A stretch of 64,000 bases of DNA from Arenibacter arenosicollis. GTDB lineage: Bacteria > Bacteroidota > Bacteroidia > Flavobacteriales > Flavobacteriaceae. Shown in pieces: positions 26,750 through 34,693 of this stretch. Position numbers and translations under genes: made by a program. The notes under the pieces were generated by a model that searched no databases, had not been told where the DNA came from, and was given only the letters and a program-made list of their open reading frames with translations. Each line of letters opens with the position of its first letter. The stretch's first letter is position 1. The DNA is taken from positions 124,001 to 188,000 of the forward strand of contig NZ_JACLHY010000002.1 in the NCBI RefSeq assembly GCF_014397245.1, in the 5' to 3' direction.

Positions 26750-28768
26750 TTGAAAAATTACATCTCTACTATTATAGTAACACTTGTCGCCCTTAGCTTT
26801 CATTCATGTTGTACAGATTGTCGTGAAGAAATAGAACAGGAAAATGAAACACCAGATGAAATCATCGTTGACAATCCGGGAGAGCCCCCTGTTACAACAA
26901 GCGCAACACTCACTATCAATGGTGTAAGCAGTTTAGATTTTTCAAAGTTGACAGCTCAATCTATAGGTGGAACATCCAAAGTTAACGCAGATGGAAGCTT
27001 TCAAGTGGCGCAAGAGGCCAATGAAGTGGAGATTTTACCCTTATTTTTTATGAAAGACGGAGAAATTATGTTCGGGTATTATCCTAAATCAACTACCAAT
27101 AATGCCATTAATTTTGATGACATCCTTTTATTCTATTTCTCTCTAAATCCTGAAATATCCAAGTACGGCTATACCCATGAAACGCTTTTAAGTATAATAA
27201 AAGCTAGCCCCAAGTATACTGAATTAAAAGATCTTTTGGCCGTTACCCTTAATACCAATTCATCCCCCCTAAAAAATACGGCATTTGTAGAGCTCTTAAA
27301 GGAATCTGGAAATATAATGGTTACCGGCAAAAGAACATCTAAAGACACTGACGAACCCTTTGAGTTTAAGTTCACATATTCCAGGGCCGGCAAAATTGAA
27401 TGGCCAAACAAACTCCCCATTTATTCCTCATTAGTGATTGTCATTAGGAATATAGATAATCAAGACACCGAACTTAGTCCTTTTTTGGTCAACTCCAAGG
27501 GCATGATAGACAGTCCTAGTTCCTTAACGGCCTATATATATGACACTTTTTTCGAGGGATACCGAAATGATGCAAATTCGGTTCAGCTTTTTGATGAAGG
27601 ATATTACCATCTGGATTTCTCAGTAAACCAAAATTATGGAATTTCAGAAACCATAGTAAAGGCCAATGCCAAAAACCTTGCGAACTTAAATATTAATCTA
27701 CTTGTAACTGCCTTCCCTATAGGCTTAAAATACCTTTTAAAGGGGGAGTGCGGCAACCTCATTAAAGATTTGACAAAATCCAACTATTATTCCCCTGTTT
27801 ATGAAACCAATTTCGTAAGCTATATAAAATCCAGTCATGATAACTTTTACACCGGGATACAAAATTGTACTCCCGAAGCTAAATGGAACTACTTCAACGC
27901 CATACGCTTAATAGGTGCCAATTTAAAAATAGATGAATATTCATTGGAACTATTTCAGATATTAAAAGATTATAATTCCTTCAATAATTCAAATAACTAT
28001 TTAAGACTTAATTATTTTGATCAAATGGCATTTGGTGATCTTGTCGCCAATTTCGACAAAGATCCTTATCTTGGTTATTACCTAGGCGTGGCCAATTCAC
28101 CTTATACGGTTAATGATACCATAAAAGAAACCGTTAATAAATGGAACATATCTCGAGCAGCAAGCCTAACCACTATTGAGAAACAAACCAATTATATCCC
28201 TGTAAAGGGCCTGGTATTTGATGTTAGGAAAGAGTTTGGTGATGCAACAGTAAATGAAAGCAAGGTGATCACCAACAGTGAAGGCGGATTAAGTTTTACT
28301 TTTATTAATGGTAGTAGTCACGTTACCAGCAATATTAATAATCCTGATTCCTATTTTTTAATTGAGCCCTCCTTTGCAAAGAATAAAAAAGAGCTAGTTA
28401 TAGGTGATTATCCGAAAGGCATTTCTATGAAACTGGATTCCCTGGAATACTATAAAAACCTTATACCCGGAAATTGGACAAATACCATTTTTTACCCAGA
28501 TGGCTCAAGTGAGGTGTATAAAGTTACCTTCGAAAGTCCTTCCCCAGGTCAGGGTACAAATCAATTTGGTTCAGGGGCAATAAATCAATATACTGACAGT
28601 AGTGGTAATACCCAATTTTTTTCGGATTGGCCTGTAGGATATCGATACACGGGAAGCATTGAAACTGGTTACTACCTTATTTTACTAATTGGAAATGAGA
28701 AAGGTGGCAGGATATATCTTGAAAACAAGATAAATCCTCAGGATGGGGCTATGATGGTTAAAGATTAG
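26750..28768 (+). CDS. Large hypothetical lipoprotein
   Basis: A 672-residue protein that must start at a TTG: an in-frame stop lies 27 bases upstream and the signal begins right at this codon (MKNYISTIIVTLVALS, then FHSCC). Cys20 would be lipidated; it is followed by a second Cys and an acidic linker (EIEQENETPDE). The body shows no domain I recognise, though it begins with a carboxypeptidase-like segment (ATLTINGVSSLDF). It ends with a roughly 100-residue segment containing NWTNTIFYPDGSSEVYKV. Probably a cell-surface lipoprotein. It precedes the tandem repeat array. Confidence 0.72.
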   Translation: MKNYISTIIVTLVALSFHSCCTDCREEIEQENETPDEIIVDNPGEPPVTTSATLTINGVSSLDFSKLTAQSIGGTSKVNADGSFQVAQEANEVEILPLFFMKDGEIMFGYYPKSTTNNAINFDDILLFYFSLNPEISKYGYTHETLLSIIKASPKYTELKDLLAVTLNTNSSPLKNTAFVELLKESGNIMVTGKRTSKDTDEPFEFKFTYSRAGKIEWPNKLPIYSSLVIVIRNIDNQDTELSPFLVNSKGMIDSPSSLTAYIYDTFFEGYRNDANSVQLFDEGYYHLDFSVNQNYGISETIVKANAKNLANLNINLLVTAFPIGLKYLLKGECGNLIKDLTKSNYYSPVYETNFVSYIKSSHDNFYTGIQNCTPEAKWNYFNAIRLIGANLKIDEYSLELFQILKDYNSFNNSNNYLRLNYFDQMAFGDLVANFDKDPYLGYYLGVANSPYTVNDTIKETVNKWNISRAASLTTIEKQTNYIPVKGLVFDVRKEFGDATVNESKVITNSEGGLSFTFINGSSHVTSNINNPDSYFLIEPSFAKNKKELVIGDYPKGISMKLDSLEYYKNLIPGNWTNTIFYPDGSSEVYKVTFESPSPGQGTNQFGSGAINQYTDSSGNTQFFSDWPVGYRYTGSIETGYYLILLIGNEKGGRIYLENKINPQDGAMMVKD

Positions 28769-28882
28769 TCCCCCTTCCAAAGGATAAATTATTAATATCC
28801 AAGAGATGTTTTTAGATTCACATTTGTATGGTTAGACAGCGTTAAATGGGTGATTTTAAGACGGAAAACATCTGCCAGAATC

Positions 28883-29620
28883 GGGATTGGCTGCGCCCTT
28901 CCCTACAAAGCTCCGCTTTGAAAACCACAAAAAGTTATGCTTCGCGGTACTTCAAAAAAGAAGCGAGAATGGAACAGGATTACGAAAAAGGGATTGGCTG
29001 CGCCTTCCCAACCGTGTTTCCACCTCAAACATTTAACAACCCAGGCCTTCTCAGAACTCTTTACTCTTCGCAAAAACCTTGGAACCAAATCCGAAAAACG
29101 GGATTGGCTGCGCCCTTCCCTACAAAGCTCCGCTTTGAAAACCACAAAAAGTTATGCTTCGCTATACTTCAAAAAAGAAGCGAGAATGGAACAGGATTAC
29201 GAAAAAGGGATTGGCTGCTCCCTTCCCAACCGTGTTTCCACCTCAAACATTTAACAACCCAGGCCTTCTCAGAACTCTTTACTCTTCACAAAAACCTTGG
29301 AACCAAATCCGAAAAACGGGATTGGCTGCGCCCTTCCCTACAAAGCTCCGCTTTGAAAACCACAAAAAGTTATGCTTCGCTATACTTCAAAAAAGAAGCG
29401 AGAATGGAGCAGGATTACGAAAAAGGGATTGGCTGCTCCCTTCCCAACCGTGTTTCCACCTCAAACATTTAACAACCCAGGCCTTCTCAGAACTCTTTAC
29501 TCTTCACAAATACCTTGGAACCAAATCCGAAAAACGGGATTGGCTGCGCCCTTCCCTACAAAGCTCCGCTTTGAAAACCACAAAAAGTTATGCTTCGCTA
29601 TACTTCAAAAAAGAAGCGAG
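28883..29620. repeat. Tandem array of about 218-bp units (three full, one partial)
   Basis: Units begin at 28883, 29100, 29318 and 29536 (lengths 217, 218, 218 and a partial of about 85) and are nearly identical. Each unit is bipartite: two halves of roughly 108 bases each open with GGGATTGGCTGC followed by CCCTTCCC. Because 218 is not a multiple of three, long open frames here rotate through phases and are not protein repeats. The last partial unit runs into the tRNA terminator hairpins. Together with 28769-28882 and 29639-29668 this covers a 900-base stretch without a gene. Confidence 0.92.
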
Positions 29621-29638
29621 CTTCTTTTAGAAGCTCGC
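29602..29638 (-). terminator. Strong terminator downstream of tRNA-Arg
   Basis: A perfect 10-bp stem, GCGAGCTTCT at 29616-29625 pairing with 29629-29638, has a 3-base loop. On the minus strand it is followed by TTCTTTTTT. It lies about 30 bases past the 3' end of the tRNA gene. Confidence 0.8.
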
Positions 29639-29643
29639 TTGCA

Positions 29644-29663
29644 AAACCACTTTTTTGTGGTTT
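29644..29663 (-). terminator. Second hairpin directly after tRNA-Arg
   Basis: AAACCAC at 29644-29650 pairs with GTGGTTT at 29657-29663 around six bases. It starts 6 bases beyond the tRNA 3' end and may act in 3' processing or as the first of two tandem terminators. Confidence 0.5.
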
Positions 29664-29668
29664 ATTCG

Positions 29669-29742
29669 TGACCCCGGAGGGATTCAAACCCCCAACCCTC
29701 AGAGCCGAAATCTGATGCGCTATTCAGTTGCGCCACGGGGCC
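29669..29742 (-). tRNA. tRNA-Arg (anticodon TCG)
   Basis: A 74-nt cloverleaf. The acceptor stem GGCCCCG pairs with CGGGGTC (one G-T wobble) with discriminator A and no encoded CCA. The D stem is GCGC/GCGC. The anticodon stem TCAGA/TCTGA holds loop TTTCGGC, so the anticodon is TCG, reading CGA. The T arm is GGGGG-TTTGAAT-CCCTC. All stems are intact, in contrast to the upstream partial copy. Two hairpins follow it. Confidence 0.95.
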
Positions 29743-29785
29743 TTATATTTAATTTTCTCCAACGTCTACCAGCAGCCGATTTTAG

Positions 29786-29977
29786 CTACTTTTCTCTATT
29801 TCTAGCCGCAAGCCTGGTTTCGTAATCCTCCGTCAGGACTACTTCCCAAGGGACATAAGCCTTGGTCGATTTTGTCTTTCCAGAATTATGCTGTTTGATA
29901 CGAACTTCAATGTTATCCGTAATTCCAACATAGTATCTTTCAAAATTACTACTATATATGACATAGACCTTATACAT
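29786..29977 (-). CDS. GIY-YIG nuclease-family protein, C-terminally truncated by a nonsense codon
   Basis: A 63-residue frame with the UvrC/URI-type GIY-YIG core: VYVIYSS and YYVGIT (the two motif strands), catalytic Arg in EVRIKQH, and a GKTKSTKAYVPWE block. It ends at NREK, keeping the conserved Glu. Beyond the TAG at 29786-29788 the frame continues LKSAAGRRWRKLN, exactly the tail expected for the family, so a Tyr codon has become a stop. It starts 9 bases after the end of a tRNA-Arg 5' fragment and stops 43 bases before the intact tRNA-Arg. The protein may be partly active or dead. Confidence 0.8.
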   Translation of the reverse strand: MYKVYVIYSSNFERYYVGITDNIEVRIKQHNSGKTKSTKAYVPWEVVLTEDYETRLAARNREK

Positions 29978-29985
29978 TCTCTATA

Positions 29986-30083
29986 AAATCTGATGCGCCC
30001 CGCCCGAACGTGCCAACGACTATCCTATAAACCTACCCTACCAAGTTCGGGCACGGGCGGGTATTCAGTTGCGCCACGGGGCC
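29986..30083 (-). pseudogene. Partial tRNA-Arg copy (5' half) split by an insertion
   Basis: On the minus strand, GGCCCCGTGGCGCAACTGAATA (positions 30083-30062) and GCGCATCAGATTT (29998-29986) are identical to the 5' 35 bases of the intact tRNA-Arg: acceptor 5' strand, D arm and 5' anticodon stem. The two pieces are separated by 63 foreign bases inserted between D loop and D stem. Nothing of the 3' half is present, so no tRNA can form. Confidence 0.9.
29999..30061. repeat. 63-bp inverted-repeat insertion within the partial tRNA
   Basis: The insertion begins CCCGCCCG and ends CGGGCGGG, 8-bp terminal inverted repeats. GCCCGAAC and GTTCGGGC form an alternative internal pair. It is far more GC-rich at its ends than the surroundings. 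It resembles a small palindromic (REP/MITE-like) mobile unit; no second copy is seen in the window. Confidence 0.75.
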
Positions 30084-30113
30084 TAATATTGACCTATATG
30101 GTCAGATATACTT

Positions 30114-30566
30114 TTAATTAGCTAATTTAGCCTTTACGATATTGGAAATGGTCTTCCCATCTGCCTTTCCAGCCAATTTTTGGGATACAATTCCCATAAC
30201 CTTGCCCATATCCTTCATTCCAGCAGCACCAACCGCATCGATGGTCTGAACCACAACCTTTTCAATTTCTTCCTCCGACAATTGCTCTGGCAAGAACTTT
30301 TCTATGATCAATGCCTGTGCCAATTCCGGCTCGGCCAAATCTTCACGTCCCTGTTCCTTATAAATAGCTGCACTATCCTTACGCTGCTTTACTAATTTTT
30401 GAACCAGCTTTACTTCTTCTTCTTCAGACAGTTCCGTGCCTGGTCCAGTTTCTGTCTGTGCCAACAATAAAGCAGATTTTATAGCTCGTAACGACTCCAA
30501 TGCTACGGTGTCCTTAGCCCTCATTGCCGCCTTCATATCTTCCATTACCCTTTGCTGTAAACCCAT
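30114..30566 (-). CDS. yqeY: GatB/YqeY domain protein
   Basis: A 150-residue all-helical protein of the YqeY family, which shares the tail domain of the amidotransferase subunit GatB. Seen features are MKAAMRAKDTVALESLRAIKSA at the N terminus (motif spread over two helices), the LVKQRKDSAAIYKEQGREDLAE block and a final GKVMGIVSQKLAGKADGKTI-type tRNA-binding helix set. The family is probably RNA or tRNA related; its role is not well established. It lies after ftsZ on the same strand but beyond a terminator, so partly separate expression is likely. Confidence 0.93.
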   Translation of the reverse strand: MGLQQRVMEDMKAAMRAKDTVALESLRAIKSALLLAQTETGPGTELSEEEEVKLVQKLVKQRKDSAAIYKEQGREDLAEPELAQALIIEKFLPEQLSEEEIEKVVVQTIDAVGAAGMKDMGKVMGIVSQKLAGKADGKTISNIVKAKLAN

Positions 30567-30597
30567 ATCTCTTTTTTAGCCCTGCGAAGATAAAAAT

Positions 30598-30628
30598 AAA
30601 CCCGAAAATAAAAGCTATTTTCGGGTTT
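30598..30628 (-). terminator. Terminator after ftsZ
   Basis: A 13-bp stem, AAACCCGAAAATA at 30598-30610 with its complement at 30616-30628, sits 33 bases after the ftsZ stop. On the minus strand it is followed by a T-rich run. It closes the division/cell-wall cluster. Confidence 0.8.
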
Positions 30629-30660
30629 AAACTTTGTTAATAATAGTACGCCAAATTCTA

Positions 30661-32586
30661 CTAGTCTACATTATCATGTAAATAAGAGTTATTGGAGCGC
30701 AATTGAATATCGTCATTACTATCCTCACTAAGGCTAGTTCTGGAAACTTTATTCTCCCTAGGGTTTTCATTTAAATTTATTCCTTGTCTCTTATAAGCCG
30801 GCTGCTTGGATATTTCGTCCAAGTTACTAAGGCTGTTCTGGAATTTATAATTGAAGTCTTTTAGCTTCCTTCTTCTTTCGTCTGCCCGCTCCTTTAAAAG
30901 GATTTCTATTGGGGTGTTAACAGGGTTTTCATCCTCCACATTCACCCTAGTCTGACTTGGTTCCTGATTTGCAACGGTGCGCTTTTCAAATACCAACTCA
31001 TCTTCAACAATACGGGGCTCAAACTTTTCTGCCTTGGATTGGGCTCCAGTAAGCTTCTTCTCCAACTCCATATAATCATCCAAACTGTAGCGCTTTTCCC
31101 CATTCTTATTGTATTCCAGAACTGGTATAACCTCTACATGATCTTTTACTTCCAAATCCCTTACTTCTTCATCCAAATCGAAGGTGATGATATGTTGGGC
31201 CTCTTCTTCCTCCTCAGTAGGTTTTTTGGCCAAAGGCATATCAAAACTAAATGCAAATTGATCTTCCTCAACAACCTTATTGGATACTACTCGGGGATCC
31301 ACCACCTCTATATCCTTAATTTCATCGGAGGCATTTATTATTATAAAATCGTCTTGAACATTTTCAGCTACAACCTCCTCATAGAAAACATTAAAGTTCT
31401 TAATGAAATTGGTGGTAGGTATCAAATCCATTTGCGACTCCTTTTTTACCTCTACAGGCTTAACTGGAGATGCCGTAATTTCCTCTTCTTCGACCAACTG
31501 GTGAACAACATTCTTTGGAGTCAGATTGTGCTCCGCTCGTTGTTCATCTTCTAACGTATGAATGATTTTTTTGGATTCAGTATTTACTATATCATCCTGT
31601 TGATCAATATTAAAACCCGTGGCAATAACCGTCACTGCGATTGCCTCGCCCAGTCCCTCATCTTCACCAACACCCATAATTATATTAGCACCGAAACCGG
31701 CCTCATTTTGAATGTGGTCGTTAATTTCACCTATTTCATCAATAGTAATTTCTTGAGCACCTGAAACAATAAGTAGAAGCACATTCTTTGCTCCTGTAAT
31801 TTTGTTATCATTGAGCAAAGGGGAATCCAACGCCTTCATAATAGCTTCATGAGCCCTGGAAGATCCAGAGGATATGGCCGATCCCATTATGGCCGTACCA
31901 CTACTGCTCAATACAGTCTTGGCATCACGTAAATCTATGTTCTGAGTATAGTGATGTGTAATTACCTCTGCAATACCACGAGCCGCAGTAGCCAACACTT
32001 CATCTGCTTTGGAAAAACCAGCCTTAAATCCCAAATTGCCATATACTTCCCTTAATTTATTATTATTGATAACAATCAAGGAATCTACATTGGCACGTAA
32101 TTTTTCAATTCCCAACTGAGCCTGTTGGCAACGCATTTTACCTTCAAATTGAAAAGGCATGGTAACGATCCCCACTGTAAGAACGTCCATTTCCTTCGCC
32201 ATTTTTGCAATGACAGGGGCAGCACCAGTACCTGTTCCCCCGCCCATACCAGCAGTAATAAAGATCATCTTTGTTGTAGGTTCAAGCATTTGCTTGATCT
32301 CCTCCATACTTTCAATGGCCGCTTGTTCCCCTACTTCAGGATTGGCACCAGCACCCAGTCCTTCTGTCAATGAAACTCCCAATTGTATCTTGTTGGGTAC
32401 AGGACTATTGTGAAGTGCTTGCGAATCGGTATTGCAAATCACAAAATCCACCCCATTGATACCGGCCTGGAACATGTGATTAATTGCATTACTACCGCCT
32501 CCGCCAACACCTATGACTTTAATTACGTTGCTTTGATTTTTGGGCAAATCAAAGGCTATACTTTCAAATTCAGTGTTCTTGCTCAT
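30661..32586 (-). CDS. ftsZ: Cell division GTPase FtsZ
   Basis: A 641-residue tubulin homologue that polymerises into the Z ring. GTP-binding features: VGGGGSNAINHM near residue 28, the signature GGGTGTGAA near residue 112, and a T7 loop segment GFSKADEVL. The conserved GTPase ends around residue 335. A tail of about 300 residues follows that is acidic, low in complexity and probably disordered, ending with a short conserved-looking region. Long tails are usual in Bacteroidota FtsZ. It is the last gene of the dcw cluster, 44 bases after ftsA. Confidence 0.97.
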   Translation of the reverse strand: MSKNTEFESIAFDLPKNQSNVIKVIGVGGGGSNAINHMFQAGINGVDFVICNTDSQALHNSPVPNKIQLGVSLTEGLGAGANPEVGEQAAIESMEEIKQMLEPTTKMIFITAGMGGGTGTGAAPVIAKMAKEMDVLTVGIVTMPFQFEGKMRCQQAQLGIEKLRANVDSLIVINNNKLREVYGNLGFKAGFSKADEVLATAARGIAEVITHHYTQNIDLRDAKTVLSSSGTAIMGSAISSGSSRAHEAIMKALDSPLLNDNKITGAKNVLLLIVSGAQEITIDEIGEINDHIQNEAGFGANIIMGVGEDEGLGEAIAVTVIATGFNIDQQDDIVNTESKKIIHTLEDEQRAEHNLTPKNVVHQLVEEEEITASPVKPVEVKKESQMDLIPTTNFIKNFNVFYEEVVAENVQDDFIIINASDEIKDIEVVDPRVVSNKVVEEDQFAFSFDMPLAKKPTEEEEEAQHIITFDLDEEVRDLEVKDHVEVIPVLEYNKNGEKRYSLDDYMELEKKLTGAQSKAEKFEPRIVEDELVFEKRTVANQEPSQTRVNVEDENPVNTPIEILLKERADERRRKLKDFNYKFQNSLSNLDEISKQPAYKRQGINLNENPRENKVSRTSLSEDSNDDIQLRSNNSYLHDNVD

Positions 32587-32630
32587 ATTTTTTATTTTAC
32601 TGGTTTACTATACTGTTCTTAATCTATAAT

Positions 32631-33959
32631 CTATTCCGCATTATCCAAGAAGTCTTTCAATTTCTCGGACCATTTATCGAAAATAGATTTGCGCTCTTTT
32701 TTAAGGGCAGTTTTGGTCTGGGTATTATCTTCCCCTGTAAAAACATCTTGATCAACATCATTATCGGCAACCTCTTGATTTACTTCCCTTACTTTAGACC
32801 TGTTCTGCACCGCGTTCATCAATAATCCCACAGCAGTTGCATATAAAGGGCTGGCTATTTCCTCATCCGAATCGCCTGCCAAGTGTTCGTTGGGATAACC
32901 GATCCTTGTATCCATTCCCGTAATATACTCCACCAATTGCTTAAGGTGTTTCAACTGGCTTCCACCACCCGTTAATACGATACCTCCAATTAATTTCTTC
33001 TTTTGCTCGTCGTGCCCATAATTCTTTATCTCCACATACACCTGCTCCACAATCTCCACCACTCGGGCATGTATAATCTTGGATAGATTTTTCAAGGTGA
33101 TTTCCTTTGGCTCCCGCCCTCTCAATCCTGGGATGGAAACAATTTCATTATCCTTATTTTCCCCAGGCCAAGCCGAACCAAACTTGATCTTTAAAAGTTC
33201 TGCTTGCTTTTCAATGATGGAACAACCTTCCTTAATATCTTCGGTAATTACATTTCCTCCAAAAGGAATAACTGCGGTATGACGGATTATTCCATCCTTA
33301 AAAATGGCCAAGTCCGTAGTACCACCACCTATATCGATGAGCGCCACACCTGCCTCTTTTTCTTCCTGACTCAAAACAGCATTCGCGGAAGCCAAAGGTT
33401 CCAAGGTTATATTGCCCAGATCAAGACCGGCACTCTTTATACATCTCCCCACATTCCGGATTGAGGAAACCTGTCCCACAACCACATGAAAGTTGGCTTC
33501 CAGTCGTCCTCCATACATCCCCATTGGCTGCTTTATCTCCGCCTGCCCATCTACCTTAAATTCCTGTGGTAAGACATGTATTATCTCCTCACCTGGAAGC
33601 ATTACCAATTTATACACCTGATTACAAAGCTTTTCCACATCATCTTCATTGATAACTTCTTCGGATTTAGCCCTGGTTATATAATCGCTATGTTGTAAAC
33701 TTCTAATATGTTGTCCGGCAATACCTACTACTACAGAGCTGATTTTTAAACCCGAATTGGCTTCTGCCAGTTCAACAGCTTGTTGAATAGACTTGATGGT
33801 CTGCGTAATATTATTGACCACACCACGGTGCACTCCCAAACTCTTAGATCTACCAATACCCAAAATTTCAATCTTGCCATACTCATTCTCCTTACCAATG
33901 ATGGCTACAATTTTGGTGGTTCCAATATCCAACCCAACTGAATAATTACCTTGTTCCAT
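32631..33959 (-). CDS. ftsA: Cell division protein FtsA
   Basis: A 442-residue actin-fold ATPase that tethers FtsZ to the membrane. The phosphate-1 motif VGLDIGTTKIVAIIG is at residues 8-22, the phosphate-2 motif VALIDIGGGTTDLAIF near residue 205, and GGIVLTGGGSQLK near 330. A lysine-rich end (KKERKSIFDKWSEKLKDFLD) looks like the membrane-targeting amphipathic helix. It lies between ftsQ (3 bases) and ftsZ. Confidence 0.96.
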   Translation of the reverse strand: MEQGNYSVGLDIGTTKIVAIIGKENEYGKIEILGIGRSKSLGVHRGVVNNITQTIKSIQQAVELAEANSGLKISSVVVGIAGQHIRSLQHSDYITRAKSEEVINEDDVEKLCNQVYKLVMLPGEEIIHVLPQEFKVDGQAEIKQPMGMYGGRLEANFHVVVGQVSSIRNVGRCIKSAGLDLGNITLEPLASANAVLSQEEKEAGVALIDIGGGTTDLAIFKDGIIRHTAVIPFGGNVITEDIKEGCSIIEKQAELLKIKFGSAWPGENKDNEIVSIPGLRGREPKEITLKNLSKIIHARVVEIVEQVYVEIKNYGHDEQKKKLIGGIVLTGGGSQLKHLKQLVEYITGMDTRIGYPNEHLAGDSDEEIASPLYATAVGLLMNAVQNRSKVREVNQEVADNDVDQDVFTGEDNTQTKTALKKERKSIFDKWSEKLKDFLDNAE

Positions 33960-33962
33960 ATT

Positions 33963-34682
33963 TTAAATTTTGGTGCACACTACCTGGTTATTAAATTCTA
34001 AACTCACCCTGTTATAATCGTTCAACGTTTTGTCTTTGTTCGCCTTGGTATAGAACGCTTTGAAATTGCTGAACTTTTTCTCCAATTCCTTTACATCACC
34101 AAGATCTACAACAAAATTCTCCATTCTAAATTTCAACTGATACTTTTCCTCCTCGGCAATATGAACGCCTATTACATTCTTTCTTAAGAATTCATCAGAA
34201 TTTATATAGGTCAAAATTTCGTACACTCGTTTAGTACTCTTTTCGGTTATTACCCCTGTAATTATTGGCACTCGCGCAGAATGGTATCTGGAAAATGGCA
34301 TGCGTCTGCCATCCTCATCAATATAAAACTTTGCAACTCCCTCAACTCTTCCGATTGGTTTACGCTGTATGACTTTAGCCATTAGGTCCCCGTTCACCGT
34401 AAGGTAAACTTGGGCATTCTTTACCATTTCATTAGCTTCGATAGCTTTTTCTATAGTATTCAAAACTATATCTTCTTTGGGCAGGTTTTTAAGGTCCCCG
34501 GAATTTTGTATTAACAATTTATTAACCGTCTCTTGGGTCATATATAGATTCTGATCTCCGACAAACTTAATTTCAATATTATCAATCTTTTTATGCTTGT
34601 TCCTAATGTTGGAAAATGCATAAAGACCTGTAACAACAAGCAGTAAGGCCCCGAATTTTATGAAATTCCAATTAATATTCAT
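33963..34682 (-). CDS. ftsQ: Cell division protein FtsQ/DivIB
   Basis: A 239-residue bitopic membrane protein. A short N-terminal cytoplasmic part, one membrane helix (residues about 10-26, FGALLLVVTGLYAF), then a periplasmic POTRA-like domain and the FtsQ beta domain with VAKFYIDEDGRRMPFSRY. It bridges early cytoplasmic and late periplasmic division proteins. Identified mainly by position between murC and ftsA and by topology; sequence conservation in the family is low. Confidence 0.88.
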   Translation of the reverse strand: MNINWNFIKFGALLLVVTGLYAFSNIRNKHKKIDNIEIKFVGDQNLYMTQETVNKLLIQNSGDLKNLPKEDIVLNTIEKAIEANEMVKNAQVYLTVNGDLMAKVIQRKPIGRVEGVAKFYIDEDGRRMPFSRYHSARVPIITGVITEKSTKRVYEILTYINSDEFLRKNVIGVHIAEEEKYQLKFRMENFVVDLGDVKELEKKFSNFKAFYTKANKDKTLNDYNRVSLEFNNQVVCTKI

Positions 34683-34693
34683 TTCTTCTAATT

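Noticed and set aside
28883-29620. CRISPR-like array
   Set aside because: Units are about 218 bases, contiguous and nearly identical; there are no short repeats with unique spacers and no cas genes.
28846-29671. Overlapping open frames of 80-208 codons in both directions through the tandem repeats
   Set aside because: They come from the same repeated DNA read in rotating frames; the repeat period is not a multiple of three and no frame has a plausible start, domain or signal.
29986-30083. A second functional tRNA gene
   Set aside because: Only the 5' half is present and it is interrupted by 63 bases; no T arm or 3' acceptor strand follows.
31039-31554. 171-codon frame on the plus strand inside ftsZ
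   Set aside because: Antisense to the acidic FtsZ tail; its low-complexity composition is a mirror of that tail.
30661-31560. Long FtsZ C-terminal tail as a novel fusion
   Set aside because: Long acidic linkers are usual in Bacteroidota FtsZ and no extra domain is visible.
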